From: Xanthostigma xanthostigma
Lineage: Eukaryota; Arthropoda; Insecta; Raphidioptera; Raphidiidae
Reading direction: 5' to 3'
NCBI GenBank assembly: GCA_963575645.1
Contig: OY754465.1
Coordinates: forward strand, 32,747,501-32,811,500
Length of the DNA stretch: 64,000 nt
Shown: positions 34,332 through 45,257 of the stretch, in pieces
How the letters are laid out: each line of letters starts with the position of its first letter
How positions within the stretch are numbered: the stretch's first letter is position 1
The notes under the pieces: generated by a model
Seen by the model: only the letters and a program-made list of their open reading frames with translations
Database searches by the model: none
Told to the model about the DNA's origin: nothing
Made by a program: the position numbers and the translations under genes

Positions 34332-34391
34332 ATGCAGTCGCTTCACGCTTCGCTCATCGTTTCGATCGTCTGTTGTTCTTCACCGATCTGA
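34332..34391 (+). CDS. Very small ORF with signal-peptide-like sequence, doubtful
   Basis: ATG 34332 opens 19 codons reading MQSLHASLIVSIVCCSSPI before TGA. The hydrophobic run ending in small residues looks like a secretion signal. The DNA around it is richer in GC than its surroundings, and a CTTTTCATTTCAG acceptor-like site follows near 34424. It could be a first exon read slightly past its donor, an upstream ORF, or chance. There is no known match. Confidence 0.15.
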   Translation: MQSLHASLIVSIVCCSSPI

Positions 34392-35514
34392 AAACAAAAG
34401 AACTTCCCTCTTTTCATTTCAGCTAGCAGCTCAACCTGCAGTCTGGTAATAAATATTACGGTGGATTTTTAAAGACAGGTTTGCAAATAAAAACTTATTA
34501 TTTGCATAAAAATAGTATATTTTTGACATATTCTCCTAAACTATCTGCTTTTCATGCCTCTATATCGGTCGTGAAATTTAACAATAGTGCTGTAATATTG
34601 AGTAAAGTGAAAGAAGCGTAGTCGTGCAACCATTTTCATAGTACGTGTAGTAGCCTTAGTTAAGACGTGTGCAATCGCCTGCGATTACTATGCGATTTTT
34701 TATTAGAAATGAACTTTGCTCAATAATCACATGTCAAAAATCTACTAAAATTAATTGACAATCAGTTACTTTTTTTATTTCCATTACGTCTAAAGTGAAT
34801 TTTAAAACTAGCTGGCTCTCATCATAAACATGTTACAATTCGTAGTTTTCATTAGGTTCTATAGGTTCGTATAGCTTCCTGGACGTTATGTGAGAAAAAG
34901 ATTTCCTGGTTTTATTTTTATTTTTATTATGCGTAGAGGTATCGTTATCAGGTTAGTTTATTATTAGGTAAGTTTATATACATATATTAATTTTATTAAC
35001 ACATATTATAATATTCTATGCTTGCCTCTTATATTATATACCTACAAAATTTTAGAGATTTTTGACGATATAAACCTCAAGCTTGAACAGTTTTCGTAAA
35101 AGTATTATATTTTTAAAATTTCTTAAAAAAATATTCGAATACACTCTTTACCATAATATGTAAGAAATTTTCTAAATTTCATTTTTTTAAATCAAAATTG
35201 CGATAAAAATAAATTAAGAAAATTCTAAGGCTCTTGTATTAAGATAGGGACTTAAAATGTTGGCTAAATTTGTTGTATTTAATTTGAAATGTTTGAACCC
35301 ATAAGAGTGACTCTATTAAGAACGTAAAACACACTTATTCCGCTGTATAGTGTTAGCACAGGTATCCTTTTTATACCAGTGCGCCGCTTCATGAACCTTC
35401 AGCTTTATATGCGAGCAGCGCAGTTGAATAAGTGATTGAAAATAAAGATGTAACTAGAACAGTTATTAAAATCTTGTGTTTCAATCGGTATTAAAAATAT
35501 TCTTTTGTTTTCAG

Positions 35515-35845
35515 AAGACATTCAGAAATTGCTTGTGAAAAAGTGTTTGAAAGGAAAGATGAGCTATTAGAAATGTTTGCCTTTGTTACATTTTTCATTA
35601 ACAATTTTTATTTATGTCAAGAAAATGACAGACGCATGAACGAATTTGTTTTTCTGTCAAATATTTTTCTCCGGGGGCAACATTTCATTTCTTTGCGAAT
35701 AATCGTTCTTCTTGGCATTTTATTCTTCAAGCTCGATTCGTTGTCGAGTCTGTATAACCTGCAATCGATCTTTTCTCAGCTCGAGTATGAAATTAAACAC
35801 ATAATATTAGTCAATAGACAAAACAATAAGTGCGTCGCTTCGTAA
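35515..35845 (+). CDS. Possible internal or terminal exon, function unknown
   Basis: A TTCTTTTGTTTTCAG acceptor-like site ends at 35514. From there one frame stays open for about 110 codons (RHSEIACEKVFERKDELLEM..., then hydrophobic stretches FVTFFINNFYL and FISLRIIVLLGILFF) to a stop at 35845. Composition and the good acceptor make an exon possible. No family is recognised, no upstream exon is identified, and the DNA is AT-rich enough that a frame this long can occur by chance. Confidence 0.2.
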
Positions 35846-36334
35846 ACACACGATGGAAGCTACGCCCCTTATACGTTATATATATTAAAGTTTTAAATTT
35901 ACGTATAATATAGGTACAAAAAAAAAACAACATTATTACATTTTAATTGTTTTATTTATTAATAAAGAAATATAAACAAATTTATTACCTATATATTCTA
36001 TGTTTTAATCAGAAATATATATATTTCATGTCAATACATATTATGTATCCAGACGTGTTGTATATGTATTGTAGATAGCTTCACAAATAAATTGACTATT
36101 TATTTATCTCTCTAATAACATTGAACTTCAATTTTTTTATTTGTTAAATAAGAAATATAAAAAAATTGTCATTAGTAAAAAAACGAAAATTTCATGCGAA
36201 GCATGGAGACTATATAAGAAGCACGAATTAAATAAAACAATTTATAGAGTATGGTCACTAAATCGTATATAATGAGCTTTTTTTACCACTAGCGTCGGTA
36301 TTTTTTTTTTACTGACGTTTTTTTAATTTATAAC
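35846..36334. other. AT-rich stretch without recognised feature
   Basis: Simple AT-rich sequence with several AATAAA-type words (for example near 35960 and 36085). No element boundary is seen before the mariner end at 36337. Confidence 0.4.
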
Positions 36335-36336
36335 TA

Positions 36337-37242
36337 AAGGGTTTTCCAATAAGAGGTGTTATTTTGAATAGCTCGCTATTTCGGTAGATGTCACTTTTGG
36401 AGTTGTCATTTTTTGACATTTGACAAGTAGAAACTACGCCATTAATAAAAATGGAACGATACACGCTTTAACAACGCATTAAAATTATTAAAATTCACTA
36501 CAAAAATGGCGAAAATTTGGCAGAGACGGTTCGTAAAACTCGAACATTTTTGGCTCGTCGTGAAGTACCTTGTTTGACCGCAATACAGAAATTGGTGGAA
36601 AAATTCGAGCTGTTGGGACAAGTTAGTGATGTGAAGAATAAAGCCCGTGCACGTCGCTCAAGAACAGCCGAGAATATTGCTGCTGTAGCCGAAAGTGTTG
36701 AAGAAAACCCAGGTGAATGGATTGCGCTATCGAGAGATGATTAATGATTTTTTATGGCCGGAATTGGATGGTATTGATCTGGACAACATATTTACTTTCA
36801 ACAAGACGGCGCTACGTGCCACACAAGCAACGAAACCATTGATCTTTTACGGGAAAAGTTTCCGGACCGTGTTATCTCTCAAAGAGGTGATTACAATTGG
36901 CCACCGAGATCTTGTGATTTAACACCTTGCGACTTCTTCCTTTGGGGCCACGTAAAAGAGAAGGTCTACGCCAACAGCCCAGCGTCGATTCTAGACCTCA
37001 AAGCTGGAATTCGTGAGGCTATCGAGGACATAGGGCAGCCACTTTGCGATTTGGTTATGGAAAATTTCATGAAAAGGATATGGTCCTGTAGGCGTGGTCC
37101 TGGTGGTCATTTGGCTGACGTTATTTTCCATTATTAACGGCATACCTTCCTCTTTATAATGAAATAAACATCCGATCATTTATCTCAAAAAATGGCATTT
37201 TCCTTTGAATATCAAAATAACACCTCTTATTGGAAAACCCTT
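36337..37242 (+). mobile_element. Internally deleted mariner-family transposon
   Basis: The inverted ends AAGGGTTTTCCAATAAGAGG (continuing TGTTATTTTGA, about 31 bp, essentially perfect) are flanked by TA on both sides (36335-36336, 37243-37244). Inside are the two ends of one transposase gene with the middle missing. At 906 bp it is shorter than an intact mariner of about 1.3 kb. The near-identity of the ends suggests a rather recent, mobilisable deletion derivative. Confidence 0.9.
36451..37137 (+). pseudogene. Mariner transposase, deleted in the middle
   Basis: From ATG 36451: MERYTL, a stop, then QRIKIIKIHYKNGENLAETVR (first helix-turn-helix), TAIQKLVEKFELLG and RSRTAENIAAVAESVEENPG (second DNA-binding region). 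Near 36715 the reading jumps to VNGLRYREMINDFLWPELDG, which normally lies well over 100 residues further on, so the first catalytic Asp region is lost. The rest is in shifted frames: the QQDGATCHT-like segment with its second Asp, WPPRSCDLTPCDFFLWG (third Asp), VKEKVYANSP and GGHLADVIFHY at the normal C-terminus. The enzyme family cuts and pastes at TA; this copy is inactive. Confidence 0.9.
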
Positions 37243-37467
37243 TATTTTATAGTTGCCATTGTAACTTTACTATAGAAATTGTGATTATTTTTTACTATTA
37301 AAAGGCTAAATTATTTATTTAATTTTCGAAGACTTCTCTATGGTTTCGATGCATAATATGTCCATCGTATCTGCGCGGAAAAAACACTAGTGCCCTATTA
37401 TTTTAAGAAATCATTTCGTGATCTTTGTGTAGTTTCCATGTAGAGAGGTTTGACATATCGACATATA

Positions 37468-38092
37468 CAGTGTGGTCACTTAAGTGTGGAACATATGGGA
37501 AAATTTTTAATTAAATGCACAACCAAAATACAAATATTGCCAAAAGTTGGTGCATGCCCCATAATCATTTTAGGCGCTCTTAGAATTGTTGAAACTCAAA
37601 CAGCATACAGGGTGGGTCAAAAAATATAAAAATTGTACTAGAGTAAAGTGCCCTTATTTCAAAAAATTCAGAGAAATGTTATAAAAAAAGTTGTTCAGAA
37701 TCAAAAGTTATGCCCAAATATCAAAGCATGGCCTTCTAAGAAAAAAAATTTTTTTTTTTGAAAAACTAAAATTATAATTTGTTTGAAAATTTTTTTTTAT
37801 ACTTACCTTAAACGCACTAATAAATTATTCAAAATCAAATCAATTTCGCATAACTTTATTCAAATTCAGGCATATTTGTAAAATTAACTTAGATTTTTAA
37901 TTTTTTATGGAATCACAAACTTTATGTTTGTTGTAACATAATAAACATCCTGTATGCTGTTTAAGTTTCAACAACTCTAAGAGCACCTAACATGATTATC
38001 GGACATGCACCAACTTTTGGCAATATTTGTATTTTGGTTGTGCATTTAATTAAAAATTTTCCCATATTTTGCACACTTAAGTGACCACACTA
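37468..38092. mobile_element. TA-flanked MITE with AGTGTGGTCACTTAAGTGTG ends
   Basis: The left end CAGTGTGGTCACTTAAGTGT and the inverted right end TAGTGTGGTCACTTAAGTGT continue as arms of about 150 bp (through ACCAAAATACAAATATTGCC and CAACAATTCTAAGAGC-type words). TA stands at 37466-37467 and 38093-38094. The spacer is AT-rich and non-coding. The structure fits a non-autonomous Tc1/mariner-type element. Confidence 0.8.
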
Positions 38093-38094
38093 TA

Positions 38095-39639
38095 ATAATA
38101 TTTACGCAAACAACACAACGTAACGATCACAGCTATCGATTTGGCTAACAACCTTAAAAGAGGTGTACAAAATGCAATTCTTTTGACTAGAATAGATCGG
38201 TCCGAACTGAAAAGTATATAATAGTAACGACGTATGTGCGCTTTGTCTGTATGGTGCTTTCCGTGTTATCTGAACACAAATACGTAAGTGCAATTCATTG
38301 TGGCCGATCTCACATGCTGCTCGCTCTCTCGCAGTTGACTGCCTATCACGAGGCCTACGTTAAAAAACTTTCAGTGGCTCAATTATTGTGTTATTACAAA
38401 TAATAATCACCAATGGAATGCTGAGTATTCGCTCGACGCGACTTTATTGTTTTAACGCATTAGCTATAAAAAATGTATATAAATTATAAATATCTATGTA
38501 AGATTTTATTACGTCACTTTGTTTCGATACTGACACGGACAATAGCTGGTAAAATAAATAATGACATGCCAAAAAGCTGAAAACAGAAAGTTTTGAAATA
38601 TTCTTGTAAAATCTGTTTGGTATAATCTTACACCAAAGTAGTTCCATAATTATTTTAAAAACCGTTTCAAATGATTGAAACTTTATTGAATATGGAATGA
38701 GAATTTTACAATGCAGTATTGAATTTCCACTAGAAGAAGTTTTCAATTTATTCTGGTTATTTTTCTAAGATAATCAGTGAACAATAAAACGGAATACATC
38801 TATAAAATATGTAGTTAAAATGAAGTGTAATATAAGAAGAAACGTCTTATTTAAAATAGAGGACTGGACACAATTCACACTTTTTCATATATAAGAGTTG
38901 GTATGTTGAGATCATACATCGCACTCTTGCAGTCTCGCTTTCTACTTTTCTAGAAGGAACGAGACATTAATTTACTCACCGTATATTATAGACGCTCGAC
39001 AACGAATATCGTCAGCGTTTAACGGAACCCGTCATAGCAATTCTCTTACAGTCATTTATGTAGTATTCATATGTAAATTATAATCGCTGGAGTCGTTTTT
39101 AAGGAAAACATGTTTTCAAGTAAACATTTTTCACACATTTGAGCTTGTGTTTAAAATTAGCTGCACTAACGCCTGTTTTTGGTCTAAATTGGGTATCGCT
39201 TTTATTACTAACGAATTCTGTATATCATTTGATTCAGCTCAAAGAGCGGTTTTTTGCTTATTTTTTGTATACTTAATCGTGTTTTCATTACCATGATAAG
39301 TCGAGCGGAGGTAAAGTGAACTTCGAGCTTGTTCTTCTGCAAAACTGCTCCACCACCACCAAAAATCCTGACTAAGCATTTGATTTGGGTTCAACACCCC
39401 GATAAAGCTGGCAGAACTAAATTGTCGTATGATAAAATTATTGGCATGAGAATAAAGGGCTAATTTAGTGCTCTATTTTTAATTTTAGGGCAATTATTCT
39501 CTTATTATTTTTTTAAGCAAACTCTGAATAACTTACATATGGTGGAAGTACGGGTCACATACGATGGAGGAGCGGGTCGACCTGGTAGCGTCACAATGAA
39601 AAATCATGGGATATTTAAGGGCTAATTTAGAGCTACAGG
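38095..39639. other. Unassigned stretch
   Basis: A minus-strand frame of 100 codons (38746-38444) starts MKTSSSGNSILHC and contains hydrophobic runs such as FSFLACHYLFYQLL, but has no recognisable family. Near 39540-39600, CTTACATATGGTGGAAGTACG is a direct repeat of 42068-42100 on the other side of the foldback, so the flanks of that element may be repeats themselves. No other feature is seen. Confidence 0.35.
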
Positions 39640-42012
39640 ACGCTGGAACCTCATATATGGAATTTCAGTTGACCAATTATACCATTTAAAAGATCAGAAA
39701 ATGGTCATAAAAGGTCACTTAATTTCATTAATTGGTCAGCAATAGAACATTTTTTATTAGCGGTTTAAGTTTTTCAAGGTCATCAGAAATTCTGGCACCT
39801 CATTATTAATTAAATTAAAAAAAAAATTGGTTGTCTGTAAAGTCGGTTTACGGACGATAGTTTTACGTGATAACGTATTCCGTAATACATAACCTAAACC
39901 TCCCAAAATTTGGTTTCAATCCGCTTATCCTTGGTGTCGGAATGATAAGAAATGTCAAAAGTGACGTTTGCAACTTTCAAAGTATTATGTTCTAATAATA
40001 ATTAGTTATTCCAATACTTAACTTAGAAGGCGTTGCATTTCACAAAATACTAATGTCAAAAAATTGAATTAAACATTAGAATGCAGCCGTTTTCATGTTA
40101 AGACAAGACATACGTTATTTTCTAATTTCCATGTACGGCAAACAAAGACAACCGACCGCGTCGCGCCATGCATTAGACAACATTGCATTTATACAGCTAT
40201 TTTTCTATATAAATTTGTATAAAAAAACTGTTTAGGCAAATTCTGTTATACGAAATCTATGTAAAATGTTCTCCTCTTTCGTTTAAGACTGGTTTCAAAC
40301 CGATCTGATTTAAATTGAGCGAGAAATTAGCAAAAAGCACGCACAGGGTCAGGCGGAACGTTACGCGTTAGGAACGTTACGCGTTAGGAACGTTACGCGT
40401 TAGGAACGTTACGTTAGGAACGTTACGAGCGTTAGGAACGTTACACTTTTTCGTACATGCAGCCGGTGTTTTATCAATTTATAAGATTGGTGATTCATCA
40501 ATTTATAAGACGTTATCACGTCAATAATACATGTACCTCATAGAAAATTGTGTGCTGATAATTGGTCAGCTAAAATAAATAATTGGTCAATCAAATTTCA
40601 TTAAAAAAATCATTAATAAAGTTGTGTTCGCGCTACCGCGCATGCGCGATCTTATTTGGAATTATATGGTGGAGGTGACGTGATTATTACCCGTTCGTCA
40701 CCACATGTCTCTATAATTTTAACATGCAGTTGTAATGATTATGTTGAATTCTATTGAAATTAATAAAAATTAAAATACACCAATTATACTATTTAATAGG
40801 TCAGAAAATGGTCATAAAAGACCACTTAGTTTCGTTAATTGGTCAGCAATAGAACATTTTTTTGAAAGCGGTTCAAGTTTTTCACGGTCATCCAGAAATT
40901 TTAGCTTTCTAAAATTGGAATAAATCGCGTTTTTGGCGTTCGGCAAAAGTCTGGCAACGGCCAGATATATCCTGAACGGTATGTTTTCGTGAAGAAAGTT
41001 TCGAACACAAGTTGCTCAGCTTGGAAGGTTGTATCTTTCGCACGCAAACCTCACCACCACCCTCCCACACCCTAGCAGAGGGTGGGGTAAGTCTAAAAAA
41101 TAAAATGGCAACTCACATTTTTCACACGGATTATGATTCTCCGAAGAAAAATATCAAACTTTTGTCCGAAACATTTTTTTATCCGATGCCTCCCTCAATC
41201 CCTAAAAGGCGTGTCAAAAAACGGTTTCCCGAAACTCCATTAAATTTTTATGCCTCAATAAAACTCGTTTCATAATAGGGACATGCGGTCGTTATAAATA
41301 TTTAAGTATTTAAAGAAATTTAATCGATCAATCGCAATATAAATATTTGATTTTGATTTCGGAAATGTAGCACCATTTAATTTATCAATTTAAATGATAA
41401 TTTTTATTTTTATATAATTATAATACGACCACTTTAAAATTTTAGTTCAAAAACGCCATTTATTTCAATTTTAGAAAGCTAAAATTTCTGGATGACCGTG
41501 AAAAACTTGAACCGCTTTCAAAAAAATGTTCTATTGCTGATCAATTAATGAAACTAAGTGATCTTTTATGACCATTTTCTGACCTATTAAATAGTATAAT
41601 TGGTGTATTTTAATTTTTATTAATTTCAATAGAATTCAACATAATCATTACAACTGCATGTTAAAATTATAGAGACATGTGGTCAGGAACGGGTAATAAT
41701 CACGGCACCTCCACCATATAATTCCAAATAAGATCGCGCATACGCGGTAGCGCGAACACAACTTTATTAATGATTTTTTTAATGAAATTTGATTGACCAA
41801 TTATTTATTTTAGCTGACCAATTATCAGCACACAATTTTCTATGAGGAATTTCTGGATGACCTTGAAAAACTTAAACCCCTAATAAAAAATGTTCTATTG
41901 CTGACCAATTAATGAAATTAAGTGACCTTTTATGACCATTTTCTGACCTTTTAAATGGTATAATTGGTCAACTGAAATTCCATGGATGAGGTGCCAGCGT
42001 CCTGTAGCTCTA
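39640..42012. repeat. Long foldback; left arm interrupted by about 0.73 kb
   Basis: The outer ends GAGCTACAGGACGCTGG and its inverse (to 42012) open arms of about 555 bp. The right arm (41455-42012) is continuous. The left arm is in two parts, 39640-39800 and 40537-40925, separated by a 0.73-kb insertion carrying the inverted 24.0-24.6 kb repeat and the CGTTAGGAA array. Each arm holds two direct copies of a unit with TTGGTCAGCAATAGAACATT and GTTCAAGTTTTTCACGGTCA-like words. The loop (40926-41454) has a frame at 41012-41275 with no recognisable domain. Confidence 0.75.
40346..40445 (+). repeat. Short tandem array of ACGTTACGCGTTAGGA
   Basis: Four to five 16-bp units of ACGTTACGCGTTAGGA, then shortened variants (GAACGTTACGTTAGGAACG, ACGAGCGTTAGGAACG), form a minisatellite at the edge of the interrupting segment of the foldback's left arm. 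It is rich in CpG compared with the surrounding DNA. Confidence 0.8.
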
Positions 42013-42284
42013 ATTTAGTGCCTCATTTATAAATTTAAATCTTGTTTTTTTTAGGCAAAATCTGTGAATATCTTCTATACGGTGGTAGTACGAGTTCCAT
42101 ATGGTGTAGATGCAGATCACTGATGGTGTAAAAATGTCTACAATATTATGACGAAAAAATAAAAAAGAAACACAATTATAGTCATAATCAAGTACTATTT
42201 TAGGGCTGTCAGATAACATATCGGTCATAACCACAACATATCTTTTATGTATAGGTGTATTACTGCAAGATGTAATTTAAAATA

Positions 42285-43010
42285 ATTGGCAAAACCAAAA
42301 GTGCACATACCGCAAGTTTTCCACTGTACATAATATTATAATGAATAAATTGAGAAAATAGATTATAAAAAACAAATAAACATTAAAAAAAATAAAAATA
42401 AATAAAAAAAATTAAAAAAATATGAGAAGTATGTTATACCTACCTATATAATATATAAATATCAAGTGGAAATAAAATGGAAAGGGAAACAATTTTCCAA
42501 TGATGTTGGCGGGAATCGAATCCGACACCTTGCCATTACTGGCCTTGCGCCTTAACCGCTCGGCCACAGCGCGCTTGCAGTGTGCCGCTGTTAACGTCGT
42601 ATAGAAGAATAGTAGTACTTATTCTACGGTAATATACTACACTTACTTACTTAAAATTTAAACTACATTTTAGTGAATTTAAATAGGGTTCTGGTCTGAT
42701 AGTAATCAAAGTGAATAAAATATAACCCAAGGCAATCCGATCAAAATTGTGATCTGTGGAGCTCGGAAGTACATACGTACATACCTACAGACCAACTGCT
42801 GTTGGTGATTTTCAATAACAATTTAAGTAGAATTTATGAACTCGAGTGGATTTAAAAATGATTCTATTTTATAGATCAGAATCTCTTCTTTTCAAAAAGT
42901 TTCAATTTGAATGGATTTCGTGTGCAGATTTCAGTACTTTTAAGCTAACGGTACTAATTTATTAGCAAAATTAAAACGGTGAGTATTGAGAAGCTCACTT
43001 TATACCCCTG
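42285..43010. repeat. Dispersed repeat with tRNA-derived segment, copy 1
   Basis: It starts at TTGGCAAAACCAAAAGTGCA and is collinear with 60655-61345: GTGCACATACCGCAAGTTTT, the tRNA-like segment on the minus strand, TTCTGGTCTGATAGTAATCA, CTGTGGAGCTCGGAAG, GTTGGTGATTTTCAATAAC and a final block near 42900-43000. The second copy ends in GCGGTATGTGCA, inverse of the starting GTGCACATACCGC, which would make this an inverted-repeat element. In copy 1 that end is lost. Confidence 0.65.
42505..42576 (-). tRNA. tRNA-derived sequence (Leu/Ser-like head), not a working tRNA
   Basis: The minus strand reads TGGCCGAGCGGTTAAGGCGC (A box of a type-II tRNA) and, about 30 bases later, GGATTCGATTCCCGCC (B box). 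The anticodon region AAGGCCAGTAATGGCAAGG does not form a normal arm and the acceptor strands do not pair. Related sequences at 53589-53662 (plus) and 60815-60850 (minus, 3' half only) share the following ACATCATTGGAAA...TTCCACTT sequence, so the segment is repetitive and SINE-like. Confidence 0.6.
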
Positions 43011-45240
43011 ATTTAAATTTTGATCTCGGGCCTTTTCGTTTAAATCTTTGAGGTTATTTATTTAATGTACATATACTACTTATGTCAATGTGTCCACATT
43101 TTAACATCTAATGTAGAACGTTTTATTTACAATGGATTCAAGTTACATTAAATAGTAGGCTTAGTGCCTATATTAAAACCACGGCAGTGCTATTTTTGAC
43201 AGGAAATTATGTTACAGAAACAATTTTTTTTGTCAATATATTATAACAATATCAAAAATTTTGCCACGCTTTTGAGTAGAATTCAGGCTTAGCCTACTTT
43301 TTTCTTTAACATAAGACCAATAGTTAATCAAATAAAGACATGAGTTGCAATTCAAATTAATGTATTTTTTTATTCAGATAAATACAATTCTGTACAATTA
43401 AGATAATATGAATTTCCTGTTCAAACTGGAAACCAGTGTCTAGAATCCAATATAAATCTTCAATGGAGATGATATAAGCAAATAGCCTACTTTTTGAATT
43501 CAATGTAAATCAAATTGAGATATTTAACATGCGGAGGCAATATTATGTTAGTTGAAACCATATTATTATTGTCGTATGTCGCGCTTCATTTCAGTCGCAC
43601 AACAATATATATGAACATATTTCTTACCTTGATCGAAAGTTTTCCATAGATTTTTCTCACTGGTCGGCTTTCTTAGACTTGTTCATTGTTCGCTAATTTC
43701 ATAATGAACGTTTACAGACCAATGGCTTGTATATTAACCGCGTACGGCCGTCGCTTTCCTTTCAACACTAATTTTCATTAAAATTATTATTTGAAAACTT
43801 TTTCCCTTTCCTGTTAATTTTCTTTCCTCGTTGAAAAATTATAAAGACAATAAGACCGGAGTTGTAAATGATTATATAAAAGTACCTGTAATGGATACCC
43901 GTTTGTAATGAAATTGACTGAACAAGAAAAATAATTAATTAAAAATTGTTTCATTACACTTTTTTATATAATTTATATTTTTCGTTATTTCGTTCAAAAA
44001 TTTTATTGTTAAAAACTTTGCATTAACACCTACATGGGTTTATTTTAAAAGACATATAAAAAACAAACTTACTGCTAAAAAACAGTCTCCTACGCAATAA
44101 TTATTATATATAATAAGCTACAGGGGATTGAAAATAGCCGAACAAGTGGCAACGGCGTGGTATTTTTTATTATTAAAAATAATAAAATGAAAATATGAAT
44201 AGTCTCTGGTGACTTTATATAGCTGCGCACAGGAACGCAGGCTTTTTGCAAAAAATTTTGAATATAACTTTGTGCATCGCTAGACATAGCTGAAGTTATA
44301 TTTCTTACACCAAATTAATTTTATTAATTATTAATATTTATTATCTAAAAACAAAAACATAATGATAATAAAGAAGAAAAAAGGAAAAAAATATTTACAA
44401 CAGCTGAAGAGCTGTATAATAGCGATTGTTTATTTTTTAAAAAGTGAAAATTTAAAGTTTTATCGGTAAGAAATTAAAGTCTCATAAAAAGTATAAACAA
44501 AAAGTAGTTCAAAACAACAAACTTTTTTACGAGACAAGTTAAAAACATTTTGAATACTTGTTTTAGTTAGTTGTTAACTAAAGTTAAACTTTTATCACTT
44601 TTGGCAAAGTGTGACAATTATACTACATACATATACAAATTAAACTCTTTACCCATAGTTTCTTCTTGTTTCTTGTTGTATTATTACTTGACTACCTTCT
44701 TAAGTATACAATATCCCCCCGACTAAGTTTCCCGACTCAACTTTGCGTTTTAAATTTGTAAATAAAAAAGTTATTCTTCTCAAATAGCTATTTATAAAGT
44801 TTGTTATGAAACACTGCTTTTGGAACTTTCAACTACACCTTATATCTACATAGTGCTATAGCCAAACAGAAATATGCCTCGCGGCGATTCTTTCTTTACC
44901 TTTTCTACTCGTGCATTGAATTTTATTTGAGTCTCATAAGCCATTATGGCGCGCCAACCTATTATAGAAAAAATCATTTTGGATTTAAAAATGGTGTCTG
45001 AAATTATAGACAAAAATATTAATATTTTTAAACTTACCATATAAGGGACCGCCCATATATTACGTTACATAAATTAAGCAATTTTGAGCCCCTTACCGCC
45101 CCCTATGTTACAGTTCGTCACATTTGAATAACCCCCCACGCAATGAAGTTGGGTAATTTTTAAAATATTGTGACCTCACACTATTTATTTGCAAATTACC
45201 TATATTAAAATATAAGAAACGTTAATGTTGGAAAAAGCAA
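43011..45240. other. Unassigned stretch
   Basis: No recognised element or gene. Short minus-strand frames at 44090-44287 and 44846-45040 lack domains. A block near 45060-45170 is locally C-rich (GAGCCCCTTACCGCCCCCTA) without an open frame. Confidence 0.35.
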
Positions 45241-45257
45241 AAAGCAAAAAATAAAAA

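Noticed and set aside
42505-42576. Functional tRNA-Leu or tRNA-Ser gene
   Set aside because: The anticodon arm and acceptor stem do not form, and the same sequence recurs within a dispersed repeat.
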